This document shows positions 11,206 to 21,204 of a stretch of DNA of 64,000 nt, piece by piece. Origin of the DNA: Prorocentrum cordatum (taxonomy: Eukaryota > Sar > Dinophyceae > Prorocentrales > Prorocentraceae); contig CAUYUJ010002747.1 of the NCBI GenBank assembly GCA_963575745.1, positions 184,001-248,000 of the forward strand, in the 5' to 3' direction. Made by a program: the position numbers and the translations under genes. A model generated the notes under the pieces. It had not been told where the DNA came from, searched no databases, and worked only from the letters and a program-made list of their open reading frames with translations. Position 1 is the stretch's first letter. Each line of letters begins with the position of its first letter.

Positions 11206-11554
11206 AGTGTAAACCCAAGAGTCGTCAACGATGTTGGAATCAACCTTCCCTCCAGGTTTCCTCTTCATAATTCGGTTCCTACAACGGCTCATGTCCACTG
11301 AGGGAACTACCTCGTTGGAATACAACCGTTTGACGACCCTTCATGCCAAAACATTATTTTCGGGATTCCAGCGCCACGGATCATCCTGACTTTTGCGTTT
11401 TGACGATCCTTAGTCGTGCCAGAACGCCATTCTTGGTACTTCAACACTGCGAATCGATCTAACTCTTGCACCCTCATAGCCCTGAATCCCTACAAAAAAA
11501 ACACCATATCTGGTACGTTGATCATGGGAAGCCGTGGAACTATTGCAAACAAAT

Positions 11555-11830
11555 ATGCGCGGCGCTAAGGCGAGAGCCAGATTTTGAAAATGAGCCTCCC
11601 GCAACCTGTGAAAGACCTGCAAATTTTGAAAACGAGTATACGCGGCGCTGAGGCGAGAGCCAAAACCACCGGCCTTCAATCCGTGACATTCTTTGAGCCA
11701 CATTTTGAAAACGACCCGCCCTCAATCCGTGAAGCTCTTGCAAACATTGAGATCGAATGTGCACGGCGCTGAGGCAAGAGCCACATTTTGAAAGCCACCC
11801 GCCCTCCATCCGTGGAGCTGCTGCCAATTG
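11555..11830 (+). repeat. tandem repeat with GCGGCGCTGAGGCGAGAGCC units
   Basis: The unit start occurs near 11559, 11640 and 11761 (spacings 81 and 121). Each is followed by ATTTTGAAAAYGA and a CCCGCC..CAATCCGTGAA word. The spacings are not constant multiples of a codon pattern and the open frames across it are shadows. Confidence 0.8.
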
Positions 11831-11939
11831 TTCAGCTTCAGGGTCATACCCGGTGAGGAAGTCTCGTGCGAAACGTCGGGCCCGCCCAAAACAACTGGCC
11901 TCGGGGTGCGACAGGGAGAAGGGTTTTATCTGGAAAAGG

Positions 11940-12135
11940 AGTGGATTAGGAGCAGGAGGAGGCGGGAGAAGGAGCAGGAGGAAGGAGGAGGAGGAGGAGT
12001 TGGAGGAGGAGGAGGAGGAGGAGGAGGAGGAGGAGGAGGAGGGAGGAGGGAGGAGGAGGAGGAGGAGGAGGAGGAGGAGGAGGGAGGAGGAGGAAGGAGG
12101 AGTAGGGAGGAGTAGGAGGAGAAGGAGGAAGGGTC
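11940..12135 (+). repeat. (GGA)n microsatellite, about 195 bp
   Basis: Purine-only GGA/GAG repeat with occasional breaks. Confidence 0.97.
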
Positions 12136-12139
12136 GGGA

Positions 12140-12295
12140 CGGGGGTCAATCCAAACGGGGTTTAACCAGAGCGCCAGATCCGGCAGGACCCTGCAGAGCC
12201 TGGCAAGGGCTTGGGCGCAGGATCCTGCAGGATCCCGCAGGATTTGGCAGGATCCTGCAAAGCCTGACTGGCCTGTGTCTGGATTGACTGCTCCT
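12140..12295 (+). repeat. dispersed 'GCAGGATCCTGCAG' repeat, copy 1
   Basis: GGGTCAATCCAAACGGGG, CCAGAGCGCC, CTTGGGCGCAGGATCCTGCA and CTGGATTGACTG recur in the same order at 17228-17400 and 35775-35990. Internal self-complementary words (GCAGGATCCTGC) make it hairpin-prone. Confidence 0.75.
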
Positions 12296-12449
12296 GCACA
12301 TCCACTTCGGCACCGCCTGCACCCCTGGGCTTCGCCCACTCCGGCCGCCTGAGGCCCCGCCTTCCTGTACCTTGTCTCCCTAATTAAAGCTGTGCGTAGC
12401 CCGCCTAGCTTTTAGCGGAAGAGGTTCGCGCTCGCCCCGCAGATCACAA

Positions 12450-12900
12450 ATTGTGTTTGGATTGACCCGGGTCAGAAGGTCCCCGAAAGAGGGGCCCGAT
12501 TGCGAAGGCCTTGCGCCCCGTGCCGCGGACACCCCCCCCTCTCGAAAGCCTCTTGGGGTCCTCTTGGGGCCCCATGCGGCCGTCTCGGGGGCCCTTTGGG
12601 CCGACTTGGGCCGTCTTCGGGCCGTCGTGGGCCGTTTTCGGGCGCTGTCGGCAGCCTCTGGGACCGTCTTGGGGCGATGTTGGTGGCTTCTGGGCCGCCT
12701 TGGAGCGTCGGGAGTCGAAAAGGCGAGGACACGAAACACATAGATCGACGACATGAAAACCGTTGTTTTTCGCCTCTTGTGGTCCACATGGGGCTCCTCT
12801 TGCAGCCCTCTTGGGGTGTCTGGGTGGCTCTGAGGCTGTCTTGGAGCGATCTTGGGCTGTCTTTCAGGGCAATCTAGGACCGTGTTGGGGAGATACATTG
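12450..12900 (+). repeat. G-rich 'GGGGCCTCTTGGGG' family, copy 1
   Basis: Runs of short units such as GGGCCGTCTTCGGGCCGT and CTTGGGGTCCTCTTGGGG surround the family core GTCGAAAAGGCGAGGACACG (about 12712), followed by TTGTTTTTCGCCTCTTG. The same core and flanks appear in copies at 13.4-14.0, 22.5-24.3 (inverted) and 40.0-40.8 kb. Open frames rich in Gly, Ser, Leu and Trp arise from the repeat and are not taken as genes. Confidence 0.8.
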
Positions 12901-13084
12901 CCGAATGAAACCTATCACATTTGCTCAGAGAGGACCCGACAGGGGACTAGGTGAACTATATTCTGTCCTGGACCCTCCCCCCCAATACCCCCCAAGACCC
13001 CCCCCGGATGGGAAAGCGATCAAAGAGAGTGGTCTCCCTTTCGACTCGATTCCACGTTGCTGCTGTATTTACCTTTGACTGGCG

Positions 13085-13130
13085 CGCTTGGGGCGGAGGG
13101 GCAGACTCCACCACGACGACGACGACGAAA
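13085..13130 (+). repeat. CGA triplet repeat
   Basis: Short (CGA)n tract within gene-free DNA. Confidence 0.85.
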
Positions 13131-13189
13131 ACGGAAGAGCCCCTCACACGCCGACAGGATCGGCGGACTACAGTAAGGCGGGGGGAGGC

Positions 13190-14105
13190 CATGGCTGGGG
13201 CCATGATATCTCCCTGGATTTCATGGACTTTGCCTTGTTCTTATGTTATTGCTTCGCTTATTCCCCCGGGCCATACTGCCTCGCCGCTGAATTTGTCGGG
13301 GTGACGTTGTCAATGCGGTGCGGTTCGGCGGCTGCCATTTTTCGGAGGCGGTGGGTGTCGGGTCATAGGCCTCACGGATGTTGGTTGGGCTCTCGTGGTT
13401 GGCTTCTCAGGGGCCTTTGGGAGGCAGTTTTGAGGCCTCTTGGGGGTCGTGTTGGGGCCGTGTTGGGGCCTCTTGGGGGCCTCTTGGGGCCTCCTGGGGG
13501 CCTCTTGGGGCTGAAGGCTTGACTTTTCGGTTCCTGGTCCCCTTCTTGGGCCCCTCTTGGGGCCGTTTTGGGGCTCTCTTGGGCTGTCTTGGGTGCCTCT
13601 TGGGCTGTCTTGGGGCCATCTTGGGCTGTCTTGGGACCCTCTTGGATGGGCGGTGTTGGGGCGGTCTTGGAAGACTTAGGCCGTCTTGGAGCGCCGGTAA
13701 GCCGACAAGGCGAGAACGCCAGAAACCTTCAGGAACTAAAGGAAAATCACTGATTTCTGCCTCTGTGGGCCCTCTTGGGAGGCCTCTTCTCTTGGAGGCC
13801 TCTGGGGGCGTCTTGCAGGCGCTTTGAGCTATCCAGAGGCAATATTTGGCGTCTTGGATCGCACTTGGACCGTCTCGGACCATGTTGAGCTCTCTTGGAG
13901 GCCACTTGAAGCGCTCCTGGAGCGCTCTTGGGAGCCTCCGGGACCTCCCCAGGACCTGGCCGGGACTTGGCCAGGACTTGCGGGGGTATTTTTCGTCTGG
14001 GGACCGCGGCCCCGCGCGCGCGAACTAGAAATATTGTTAACCAGTTACCCGAGATCTTAGCACGCCCTTTCCCCGGATTTCATGAGCCTTGTTCTTATTT
14101 CAACA
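13190..14105 (+). repeat. G-rich family copy 2 with flanking direct repeats
   Basis: The G-rich array (about 13380-13960) contains the core AAGCCGACAAGGCGAGAACG near 13697. It is bracketed by related direct repeats: GGATTTCATGGACTTTGCCT at 13216 and GGATTTCATGAGCCTTGTTC at 14075, 859 bp apart. Just inside the right one is GAGATCTTAGCACGCC (14051-14066), found in reverse complement at 22423-22438 next to the inverted copy. Confidence 0.8.
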
Positions 14106-14109
14106 CGTC

Positions 14110-14245
14110 GCAGTGCTCTGAACAGGAGGATGAGCAGGAGGGGGAGCAGGGAACGAGGAGGAGGAGGAAGAGGAGACCTGTGCAGGAGGGAAGGAGGAGG
14201 ATGAGGAGGAGGAGGAGGAGGATGAACGAGGAGGGAACGAGGAGG
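14110..14245 (+). repeat. (GGA)n-rich tract
   Basis: Interrupted AGG/GGA triplets. Confidence 0.93.
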
Positions 14246-14293
14246 GATATCACCGTTTTTCGCACGCTGAGCGCTGAGTCCTTGATACTGGAG

Positions 14294-14580
14294 CCTCGAT
14301 CGTCGAACGTTGATCCTCCTCCTGCTGACCAAGGGGGTAATGGCCAGGGTGACGTCGAGATCCCCCTCGAGGGTGGAGCCTGGATCGTCGATCGTCGATC
14401 CTCCTCCCGCTGGCCATTGGGCGGGGGTTTGACCAGGTCGCGCTGGGGCCTCGATCGTCGATCGTCCATCCCCCTCGTCGATTGTCGATCGTCGAGCCTC
14501 CTGGATCCTCCTCCCTCGTCGATCCTCCTCGTCGATCCTCCTCGTCGATACTCCTGTCTCGTCGATCCTTCTCGTGCACT
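14294..14580 (+). repeat. GATCGTCGATCCTCCTC minisatellite
   Basis: GATCGTCGATC and CTCCTCGTCGATC words are repeated about ten times with variable spacing. GATCGTCGATC is nearly self-complementary. Confidence 0.85.
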
Positions 14581-14867
14581 GGCCGGGGGGGGGCGTAGGC
14601 TGCGCTTGGGGTCGCCGCAGCCGCCACTGCCCCCCGCATCGATGACGACGCCTGGCGGCGCGCTCCGCCGTCCGCCGTCCGCCGTCCGCCGTCCGCCCGC
14701 TCGCCTCTGCGGGGAGGGGGGGGGGGACGCGCCCTCGCTCGATCCTTGGGGGGGCTGCTTCGTCTCCTCTCGGGGGCAGCGTTCGGGGAGGGATGGGCTC
14801 GGGTCAGCCACGCGCAAAGAGGGGGGGCAGGGGGGAGGGGGGAAGGCTTCTCAGAAGCACCCCCTGC

Positions 14868-14928
14868 TTCCTTGGAAGGCGCGGGCCTTGTCTGTAGATG
14901 CAAGGCCGGCGCCTTCTGAGGAGCTGCC
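14868..14928. repeat. foldback element (GAAGGCGC / GCGCCTTC), copy 1
   Basis: Arm GGAAGGCGCGGGCCTTG pairs with CAAGGCCGGCGCCTTC across the loop TCTGTAGATG. Two further copies are at 46268 and 46650 with the same loop word TGTAGATG. Confidence 0.85.
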
Positions 14929-14937
14929 TCCTTACAT

Positions 14938-15120
14938 CGGTTGTACGTAAGAGTGACCTTTTGCCGGAGCGGCCTTTGGTGCGCGCCCACTGGGGTACGC
15001 CGATCGTCGCGTGCGGTGCGATTGTGGCGTCTTGCGCGCTTGTGTCTGGCCTCCTCGCGCCCCCCGAAAAGCCGCGCACCAAAGGTCACTCCGAAACAGG
15101 GTCACTCTTGCGTGTAGTCG
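14938..15120. mobile_element. MITE-like element, family GTGACC, copy 1
   Basis: About 183 bp bounded by inverted repeats of about 40 bp: the left arm has GTACGTAAGAGTGACC and GGCCTTTGGTGCGCG, the right arm CGCGCACCAAAGGTCACTC and GGGTCACTCTTGCGTGTA. There is no coding capacity. It lies directly after foldback copy 1. No clear target duplication was seen. Confidence 0.85.
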
Positions 15121-15357
15121 ATTCCGAGGAGCCGTCCCTCCTCCCCCATGCCCCCTTGCGCGCGCCGCCAATCAGGGCGGAGGGGGCCGAGGCTTCGAGG
15201 CTCGCGAAAGGCTCGAGGTTTCCGGGGCGGCCTCGCCGGCTCTCGGCGGCTCTCCAGCCTCGGGGTGCGCTCTCCAGCAGCTGCGCCCGGCCGAGAGTGT
15301 TCCACGGGTGCCCGGAGCGTCCCGGACGGCCGGGGGAGAGCCAGGATGCCAGGCCTC

Positions 15358-15549
15358 CCGAGTGGGGTCAGAGCAGGTGGGGCTGGAGGATCGCGACGCA
15401 TCGACGATGCATCGCCGATGCGTTTCGATATGCCGCCCGTGTTTCCCCAGGCCGACGCCGCCGATCATCGCCGACGTCGCCGATGCATCGCCGATGCATC
15501 GCCGATGCGGCGCGATCCTCCGACCCCATCTAATCGGACCCCATCTAGG
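15358..15549. mobile_element. MITE-like element, family GATGGGGTC, copy 1, with 7-bp target duplication
   Basis: The left end CCGAGTGGGGTC pairs with the right end GACCCCATCTAGG. AGGCCTC flanks both sides (15351-15357 and 15550-15556). The interior holds repeated CGCCGATGCAT words. The second copy is at 45924-46095. Confidence 0.85.
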
Positions 15550-15829
15550 AGGCCTCTATGGGTGTGGTCGGAAGACCAGAGGACAGGGATTGCTAGGCGA
15601 GCCCCCAGGAAAAGTGTTCGGGAGGCGTTCAGGGGCAATGACCGGGCGTGATGGGCATAGGGGAGAACCTCGTCGACGCCCCAACGCCCATTGATCGCCG
15701 GTAGGGGCCTGACAGCCCCAACCTGTCCAGGAACGTGCGGATTCACCATCGAGGACCTCTCGCCGATCCATCGGCGATGTATTGCCGATTCCAGGTCGAT
15801 GCGCCCCCCCCTATCGCTCCCCCTATCGC

Positions 15830-15965
15830 TGGCCCTCCCAATACGTGCGCCGTCAAGCTTTCCAGAGGCTCCTTCCAGGAGCTTCCAGAGCTCCTCCGAT
15901 GAACTCGCCAGAAGCTTCTGTCGCTTCTCTATCCGGGTCTTGGACACCACAAGTGCCGTAACCAA
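15830..15965 (+). repeat. dispersed repeat with CTATCCGGGYTTGGA, copy 1
   Basis: CAATACGTGCGCCG, CTTTCCAGAGGCTCCTTCC, TTCCAGAGCTCCTCCGA and CTATCCGGGTCTTGGACACC with CACAAGTGCC correspond in order to 41085-41300. Confidence 0.65.
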
Positions 15966-16539
15966 GCCCATGTCGTTTCTTCCGTCATGGGCAACGCTTG
16001 GAGGAGGCGGGCTCAGGGCGGAATACATCACCCCCCAGTCTCTCATTAACCACCGACAGGGACCTGATTATCCCGCCTCGCCCAGGATCGTGGGCATTCG
16101 CCATTTGGGCCTATCGCCGACCTGTATCCCAGTCAAATGTGTCCCCCCTGAGCCTGCACCCCTCTACCGTACCCTCTCTCAGGGGAGGCTTCTCCTGCTC
16201 CGCTCATCCTCTTGATCTGGCGTGCCCTGCATTTTCGTTCGTTTCACCTATTACTTCTTCTCGGACCCGCCTCTTTGGAGGCAGGCCGATCTATGCTCCG
16301 CGCTCCATGCTTCTTCTCCTCCCCCTCCGCCCCCTCCTCCGCTCCTCCTCTCCTGATGAGCCTTCTCCTCACGGTCCTCTTCCTGGTCTGCTCTCTTGAG
16401 CAGACACATGGAGGCGCACGGGCCTGACCTGTTAGCCTTCTCCTCCTCCCTCGATCGTGCTCTCTCTCCCCTCTTCTCCGGGGCTGGAGTCGCGGGGGCC
16501 TGGAGTCCAGACCGCACCCCAGGACAGATCGGGACCCAG

Positions 16540-16700
16540 ACCCCCGACGTGGTTTTTTACTCAGAACGTCGACCCCCATCAGTGGTCTTGACCCCTTCCC
16601 CGGGCTGGTCCCGAGGCCCAGTAAGGGCACCCCAGTCGCGAAAAAATCCGTCGTGTTTTTTTTGTGACGCAAGGGGTCTGGAGAGGTCGATCTCTGACCC
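16540..16700 (+). repeat. dispersed repeat with hairpin GCGAA..TTTGTGACGC, copy 1
   Basis: CCCCGACGTGG, CCCTTCCCCGGGCTGGTC, GGTCCCGAGGCC-like, GTCGCGAAAAAATCCGTCGT and GGGGTCTGGAGAG correspond in order to 46738-46890, where the hairpin GCGAACAAAA / TTTTGTTCGC is perfect. Confidence 0.65.
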
Positions 16701-17074
16701 CCGAGAACCCAGACGGGGTCGAGGGCCAAGAGACGGCGGGAGCACAGACTGACTCGGAGGTCTGCGCGGGCTTTTCTGGGGGGTCGGCACCCTCAACACG
16801 GGCCCCGGAGCCGTCAAACACGCAACTCGAACTCAGAATCTGGCCCCGGGGAAGGAGTCGAGGTCTAGGCATCCAGGGGCCCGCTTTGTGCCACAAGCAC
16901 AGCGTCGGACGTCAGTCTGGGCCTAAGACTGTCGGAGGTCTGCGCGCGGATCTCTTGGGGATCGGCACCCTCCACGGGTTCCTGGAGCTGTCAACACACA
17001 ACTTTGGATCATTATTTGGTCCCGAGGAAGGGGTTTAGGTCTAGACTCGGCGGCGAGCGAGGGGGGGAAGTGAG

Positions 17075-17215
17075 AAGGAGAAGGCCTTCTCAGAAGGGTG
17101 CGGGACTTCTCAGAAGCCCTCGTGTCTTCTGAGAGGCGTTATGTCTCTTCGGGGAAGGCTCATCAAACTTCCCAGAAGGCCTGGGAACTTCCGAGCCTTC
17201 TGAGAAGGCCTTCCA
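17075..17215. repeat. TTCTCAGAAG inverted-word cluster
   Basis: CTTCTCAGAAG and its variants occur about six times in 140 bp. It resembles the arms of the foldback family but has no single clear hairpin. Confidence 0.55.
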
Positions 17216-17227
17216 GACCGGGGCTCA

Positions 17228-17400
17228 AGATACGCGGAACGATGCAAACGAGGGTCAACCAGAGCGTTGGATATTGCAGGATCTTGCAGAGCCAGGGTCA
17301 CATTTACCCAGGCTTGGGTGCAGGATTCTGAAAAAACCTACAGAATCTTGCAGGAACTTGCAAGTCCTGACTGACCCCGGGTCGCATTGCCCCAGGTCAG
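17228..17400 (+). repeat. dispersed 'GCAGGATCCTGCAG' repeat, copy 2
   Basis: GATGCAAACGAGGGTCAACC, AGAGCGTTGGAT, GCAGGATCTTGCAGAGCC, CTTGGGTGCAGGATTC and GACTGACCCCGGG match copies 1 and 3 in order. Confidence 0.75.
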
Positions 17401-17574
17401 TAGCATTGTTGGGCCTAAACGCTGTTTTGCTGGGCATCGGCGTTGTTTTGTTTTTGTTTCGCTTTGGCAGGGAGGTACAGGAAATCTGGTAGAGCAAAAC
17501 GAAACACATAACGAAAATTATCCCAGTGCCACTCTACCTAGGAGTTAGAGCCCCTAGGAAAGCAGCATTAGTAG

Positions 17575-18190
17575 TAACAGTAAAGCTAAGCTAAAGCTAA
17601 GCTAAAGCTAAGCTGAAGCTAAGCTAAAGCTAAGCTAAGGCTAAGCTAAGGCTAAGCTAACACTAAGTCAAATCTAAGCTGAAGCTAAGCTGAAGCTAAG
17701 CTAAAGCTAAACTAAAGCTAAGCTAAAGCTAAGCTAAAGCTAAAGCTAAAGCTAAAGCTAAGCTAAAGCTAAACTGAAGCTAAGCTAAAACTAAGCTAAA
17801 TCTAAGCTGAAGTTAAGCGAAAGCTAAGCTAAAGCTAAGCTAAGCCTAAGCTGAAGCTAAGCTAAAGCTAATATGAAGCTAATATACAGCTAAAGCTAAG
17901 CTAAAGCTAAAGCTAAAGCTAAGCTAAAGCTAAAGCTAAAGCTAAGCTATAGCTAAGCTAAAGCTAAGCTGAAGCTAAGCTAAAGCTAAGCTAGCACTAA
18001 GCTAACGCTAAGCTAACACTAAGCTGAAGCTAAGCTAAAGCTAAGCTAAAGCTAAGCTAACACTAAGCTGATGCTAAGCTAAATCTAAGCTAAAGCTAAG
18101 CTAAAGCTAAGCTAACACTAAGCTAACGCTAAGCTAAAGCTAAAGCTAAAGCTAAAGCTAAGCTAAAGCTAAAGCTAAGGCTAAAGCTCC
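17575..18190 (+). repeat. satellite of GCTAAGCTAAA-type units, about 615 bp
   Basis: An 11-12-bp unit (GCTAAGCTAAA with AGCTGA, ACTAAG and AATCTAAG variants) is repeated about 55 times. It is AT-rich against its surroundings and has no coding sense. Confidence 0.97.
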
Positions 18191-18194
18191 CAGG

Positions 18195-19460
18195 GGACTG
18201 GGGGAACTGCGGGGCGGGGACTGGGGGAACCGCCCGGGGCGATTAGCATTGCCCGGCCCCTTTAGCTAACAGAGTAAGGACCCTTCTAGGCAGAGCCTAG
18301 GTAGGGAACAAAACGGAAAACAACGTTTCGGTCCAGGCCTGGTCAGTAGATCTCCGATTAGATATCCAGGGGCCCGCTTGGTGTAAACATCATGGTTTCG
18401 GACGTCCGTTCCGGCCTCCAGAGCTGGGACCGGCGAGAGGACGGGCCACACCCCACTTTCTCTGGCCTCTGGGGCCCTTGCCAGACCAGGCCCCAGGGGC
18501 CATCAAGAAACGATTCAGGACGAGAAGCCAGTCTCGGGCGAAGGGGTCAAGCCACACAGGGCCCCGCCAGCAAGCTAGCAGAATAATGAGCACGAAATGC
18601 GAATGAGCACATCGCCACTACCATCAGTCCGTGCCACAATACGTACTGACTGCGACACGCCACGCTGGACGAAGATCATGACGTCCTGGGTGTGGGGGCC
18701 TTAGCCCTACCTTTGCCAGATATCGGCCACAAGCGCTGTTTGGGGCAACCTCGCTGACAGCTTTCGTTATGACTCCGTCTTTGTGTTTTGGTTTCGCTCT
18801 CGGAGGCCAGCTGGGCACGATCGCGCTTCCCAGGCGGTGCCTGAAAACGCTGTCTTGAGAGATCTTCCAGCTGGTCCGTTTAGACCATACAGCGGGAATA
18901 GAGGACGTTGGTTTGGTTGACCCTTGGCTTCCTCGCCCCTTTCTTCCCAGACCTCCTGGCATTTCCCCCGCTGGGGTTCATTCGGCTGCAGACATCTTTC
19001 AATGTGTGACCCCCGTCGGTTTTTTGTTAGAAATCTGACCTTGAGGCGTAGGGTTCGCATGTGGCTGCCGATTGAAGACTTAGCATCCCCCAGCCCCCGC
19101 AAGAGGTCGGGATCCCAGTGCATCCTCTCTACATTCCAGCATACAGGCCCTCGGACGTCGTGACTTGATATGAGCACGCGGGCCCAGCAACTCTCGACCC
19201 TTGCCCTTCCGAGGGGCGATCTGGAATCGTCTTTTTTGCTTAAGGAGGCAGAACACTATAGCAGGTGTCCGTGCTGATCTTTATCAAGGCGTTCGAGGTC
19301 TGAGTTCCTCTTTTTCCCCACCCCCAGCCCCCTATCCCGATCCCCCTCCTGTCGAACACGATTTCTCGCCGCCCAGCGTTCCCTCGATCCCAGAGAATTT
19401 CCCGCGTTGGGCCCTGGCGGGGCGCGATGGGGGCGCTTTGAAGGGCCGTCGGGGCGTTCT
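18195..19460. other. gene-free stretch
   Basis: No domain or long frame with sense. ATCCAGGGGCCCGCTTGGTG at 18366 repeats ATCCAGGGGCCCGCTTTGTG at 16871, with TCGGACGTC downstream in both, so part of it is a decayed duplicate. Confidence 0.5.
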
Positions 19461-19679
19461 CGGACTTTAAGGCATCAGAGCCCATCGGGAGCGAAGCAGC
19501 GATACGGCACATCTGACCGAACACCTTTTCCGTTGTTGGTTGAAGATGTTGGCTTCTTGAGGATATCCGTAGGAGGCTCCGTTTTGGGGCCCATTGGTTG
19601 GGTAGGAACTCTTCTGGAACACTTCTGGAGGGCATCTTGGGCATCTGGGAGGCGTCTGAGGCTGGATCTGGAGGCTACT

Positions 19680-19880
19680 AGGGCGGCCGTATAATGGCAC
19701 AAAGTCCATCCAAACGATTGTCTCGCCTCGGCGCGGGAAGCACGCTGCTAGCTTCCGTCGAACGGGCGCGGAGCAAGGGTCCAACGGTCGTAATTGATCC
19801 TTGTGCAGAAAGTTGCGCATCTCGTTGAGGATGTCGCGGAAATGGTCACCCATCTTCAACGTCGTGTATTCTATTTATTT
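19680..19880 (-). CDS. possible exon, hypothetical protein
   Basis: Reading downward, the frame gives IEYTTLKMGDHFRDILNEMR, then FLHKDQLRPLDPC, and ends near GETIVWMDFVPLYGR. The residues have the balance of a real soluble protein (alternating charged and hydrophobic, no low complexity) and sit in a region where other frames look random. No family is recognised, no splice site is proven and a stop lies just upstream. It may be a fragment of a mobile-element protein. Confidence 0.3.
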
Positions 19881-19884
19881 GTGT

Positions 19885-20570
19885 TGCACCACCGCCTGCT
19901 CACTTCCGCTTTCTCCCTCCTTGCCCATCCCACGGTCAGAATCATCATCGCGATGTGGACGGCACAGCTTTTGGGCAGCACAGCGGGGAGCCGTCAGGGG
20001 GGTGGCTTACTTACCGCGGCGACGCCACTTAATATTTCCTCCAAGCACAGTGGTTTTGCATCGGTTTCCCGCTATTGTAGGGTCGTCCAGCCATAGTTAA
20101 TCGTATGCGGTCCGATGAGGTGTGTTGAGGATGGTTGTCCCATTATCCAGCTTTTGTTTGTTGGCCACTTCGCTACACAGGTGCCCCCGTTGAGTTAGTT
20201 CCTTCCGCCAGCGCAGACGACCCCTGCCTAGCCGCCGACGCAAAGCGTGTTGAGGATGGTGGCGGGCAAGCATATCGCATGCCTTCTCGCCTCCGGCAGG
20301 CGGGGGTCGGCGGACTCTTCTGCGCCGTACGGTTTTTCTGTGGTCTTTTCGGTCTCCATCGCCTACTCTGCGCCCCCCGTGCAACGTTTCCACTGTGCAT
20401 GTTGCACGTCCTCCACACCCTCCTACACCCTCCACCATCCCTGCGTCTTCTGCACGTCCGTCATCCTGAACACCCTGCATTCCCACATTCTGTACGGTAT
20501 TTTGGGACTCCTGGGCACCCGACACAGGGAATCAGGAACCAAGACATGTTTTTGACGCCCCGCGAAAAAG
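19885..20570. other. gene-free stretch
   Basis: No recognisable gene. CGTGTTGAGGATGGT is present twice (about 20120 and 20249). 20400-20470 is CT/CA-rich. Confidence 0.45.
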
Positions 20571-20573
20571 GTA

Positions 20574-20746
20574 GTACACCTTAGGCGATGCTTAAGAAAA
20601 CTTAAGTTTTCGGCCAGAGTCTCGATTATTCTTAATGTTTCAATGTGAATCCTAACATTTTAATCGACATGTTGGGTTTTTTTATCCAAATTCTGAGACT
20701 CTGAGTTTCTTAACCCATGATTTCTTAAGCATTTCGCAGGGTGCAC
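20574..20746. mobile_element. MITE-like AT-rich element, family GTRCACC
   Basis: The left arm GTACACCTTAGGCGATGCTT and the right arm (reverse complement begins GTGCACCCTGCGAAATGCTT) continue through AAGAAA and CAGAGTCTC, giving inverted repeats of about 45-50 bp with gaps. The element is much more AT-rich than its flanks. No target duplication is evident. Confidence 0.75.
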
Positions 20747-21204
20747 ATTCCCACCAAGACCCATCACAAGGACCCCGGATCGGCGGTGAATGTTCGTCAA
20801 ATTATTTCAGCACCCATTCCGCGTAAGCGGTGAGTGGAGAAGGCAAGCTGATGCACCGATATTCGGTTCCGAAGAAGGGTGTCTGCCGATGCCCACTGCG
20901 TGCGTGTGGCGATTGTTGCGTCGCAGGGAGAAGTGGATCCCCCCAAGCGAACACCATGGAATCGAGGCGCGCCTACCGCTGCTACGGCGGTGGCGGATCG
21001 TCGTCCTCGCCGTCGCGGATGGCATAGTTTCATAGATTCTGAAGCTTCATTTCTTGTCCGCACCGCGTCGCATCAGAGAGGGGGACCCGCACGAGTTTTC
21101 CGAATGTCGAGGCGTGCGCCCTTCGCCGGCGCTTGCCTCCCACCTCCACGTCCGCCTGCTGCCGTCAAGGTATCAAGTGTTCTTCCCTGACGGCGTCCCT
21201 TCAC

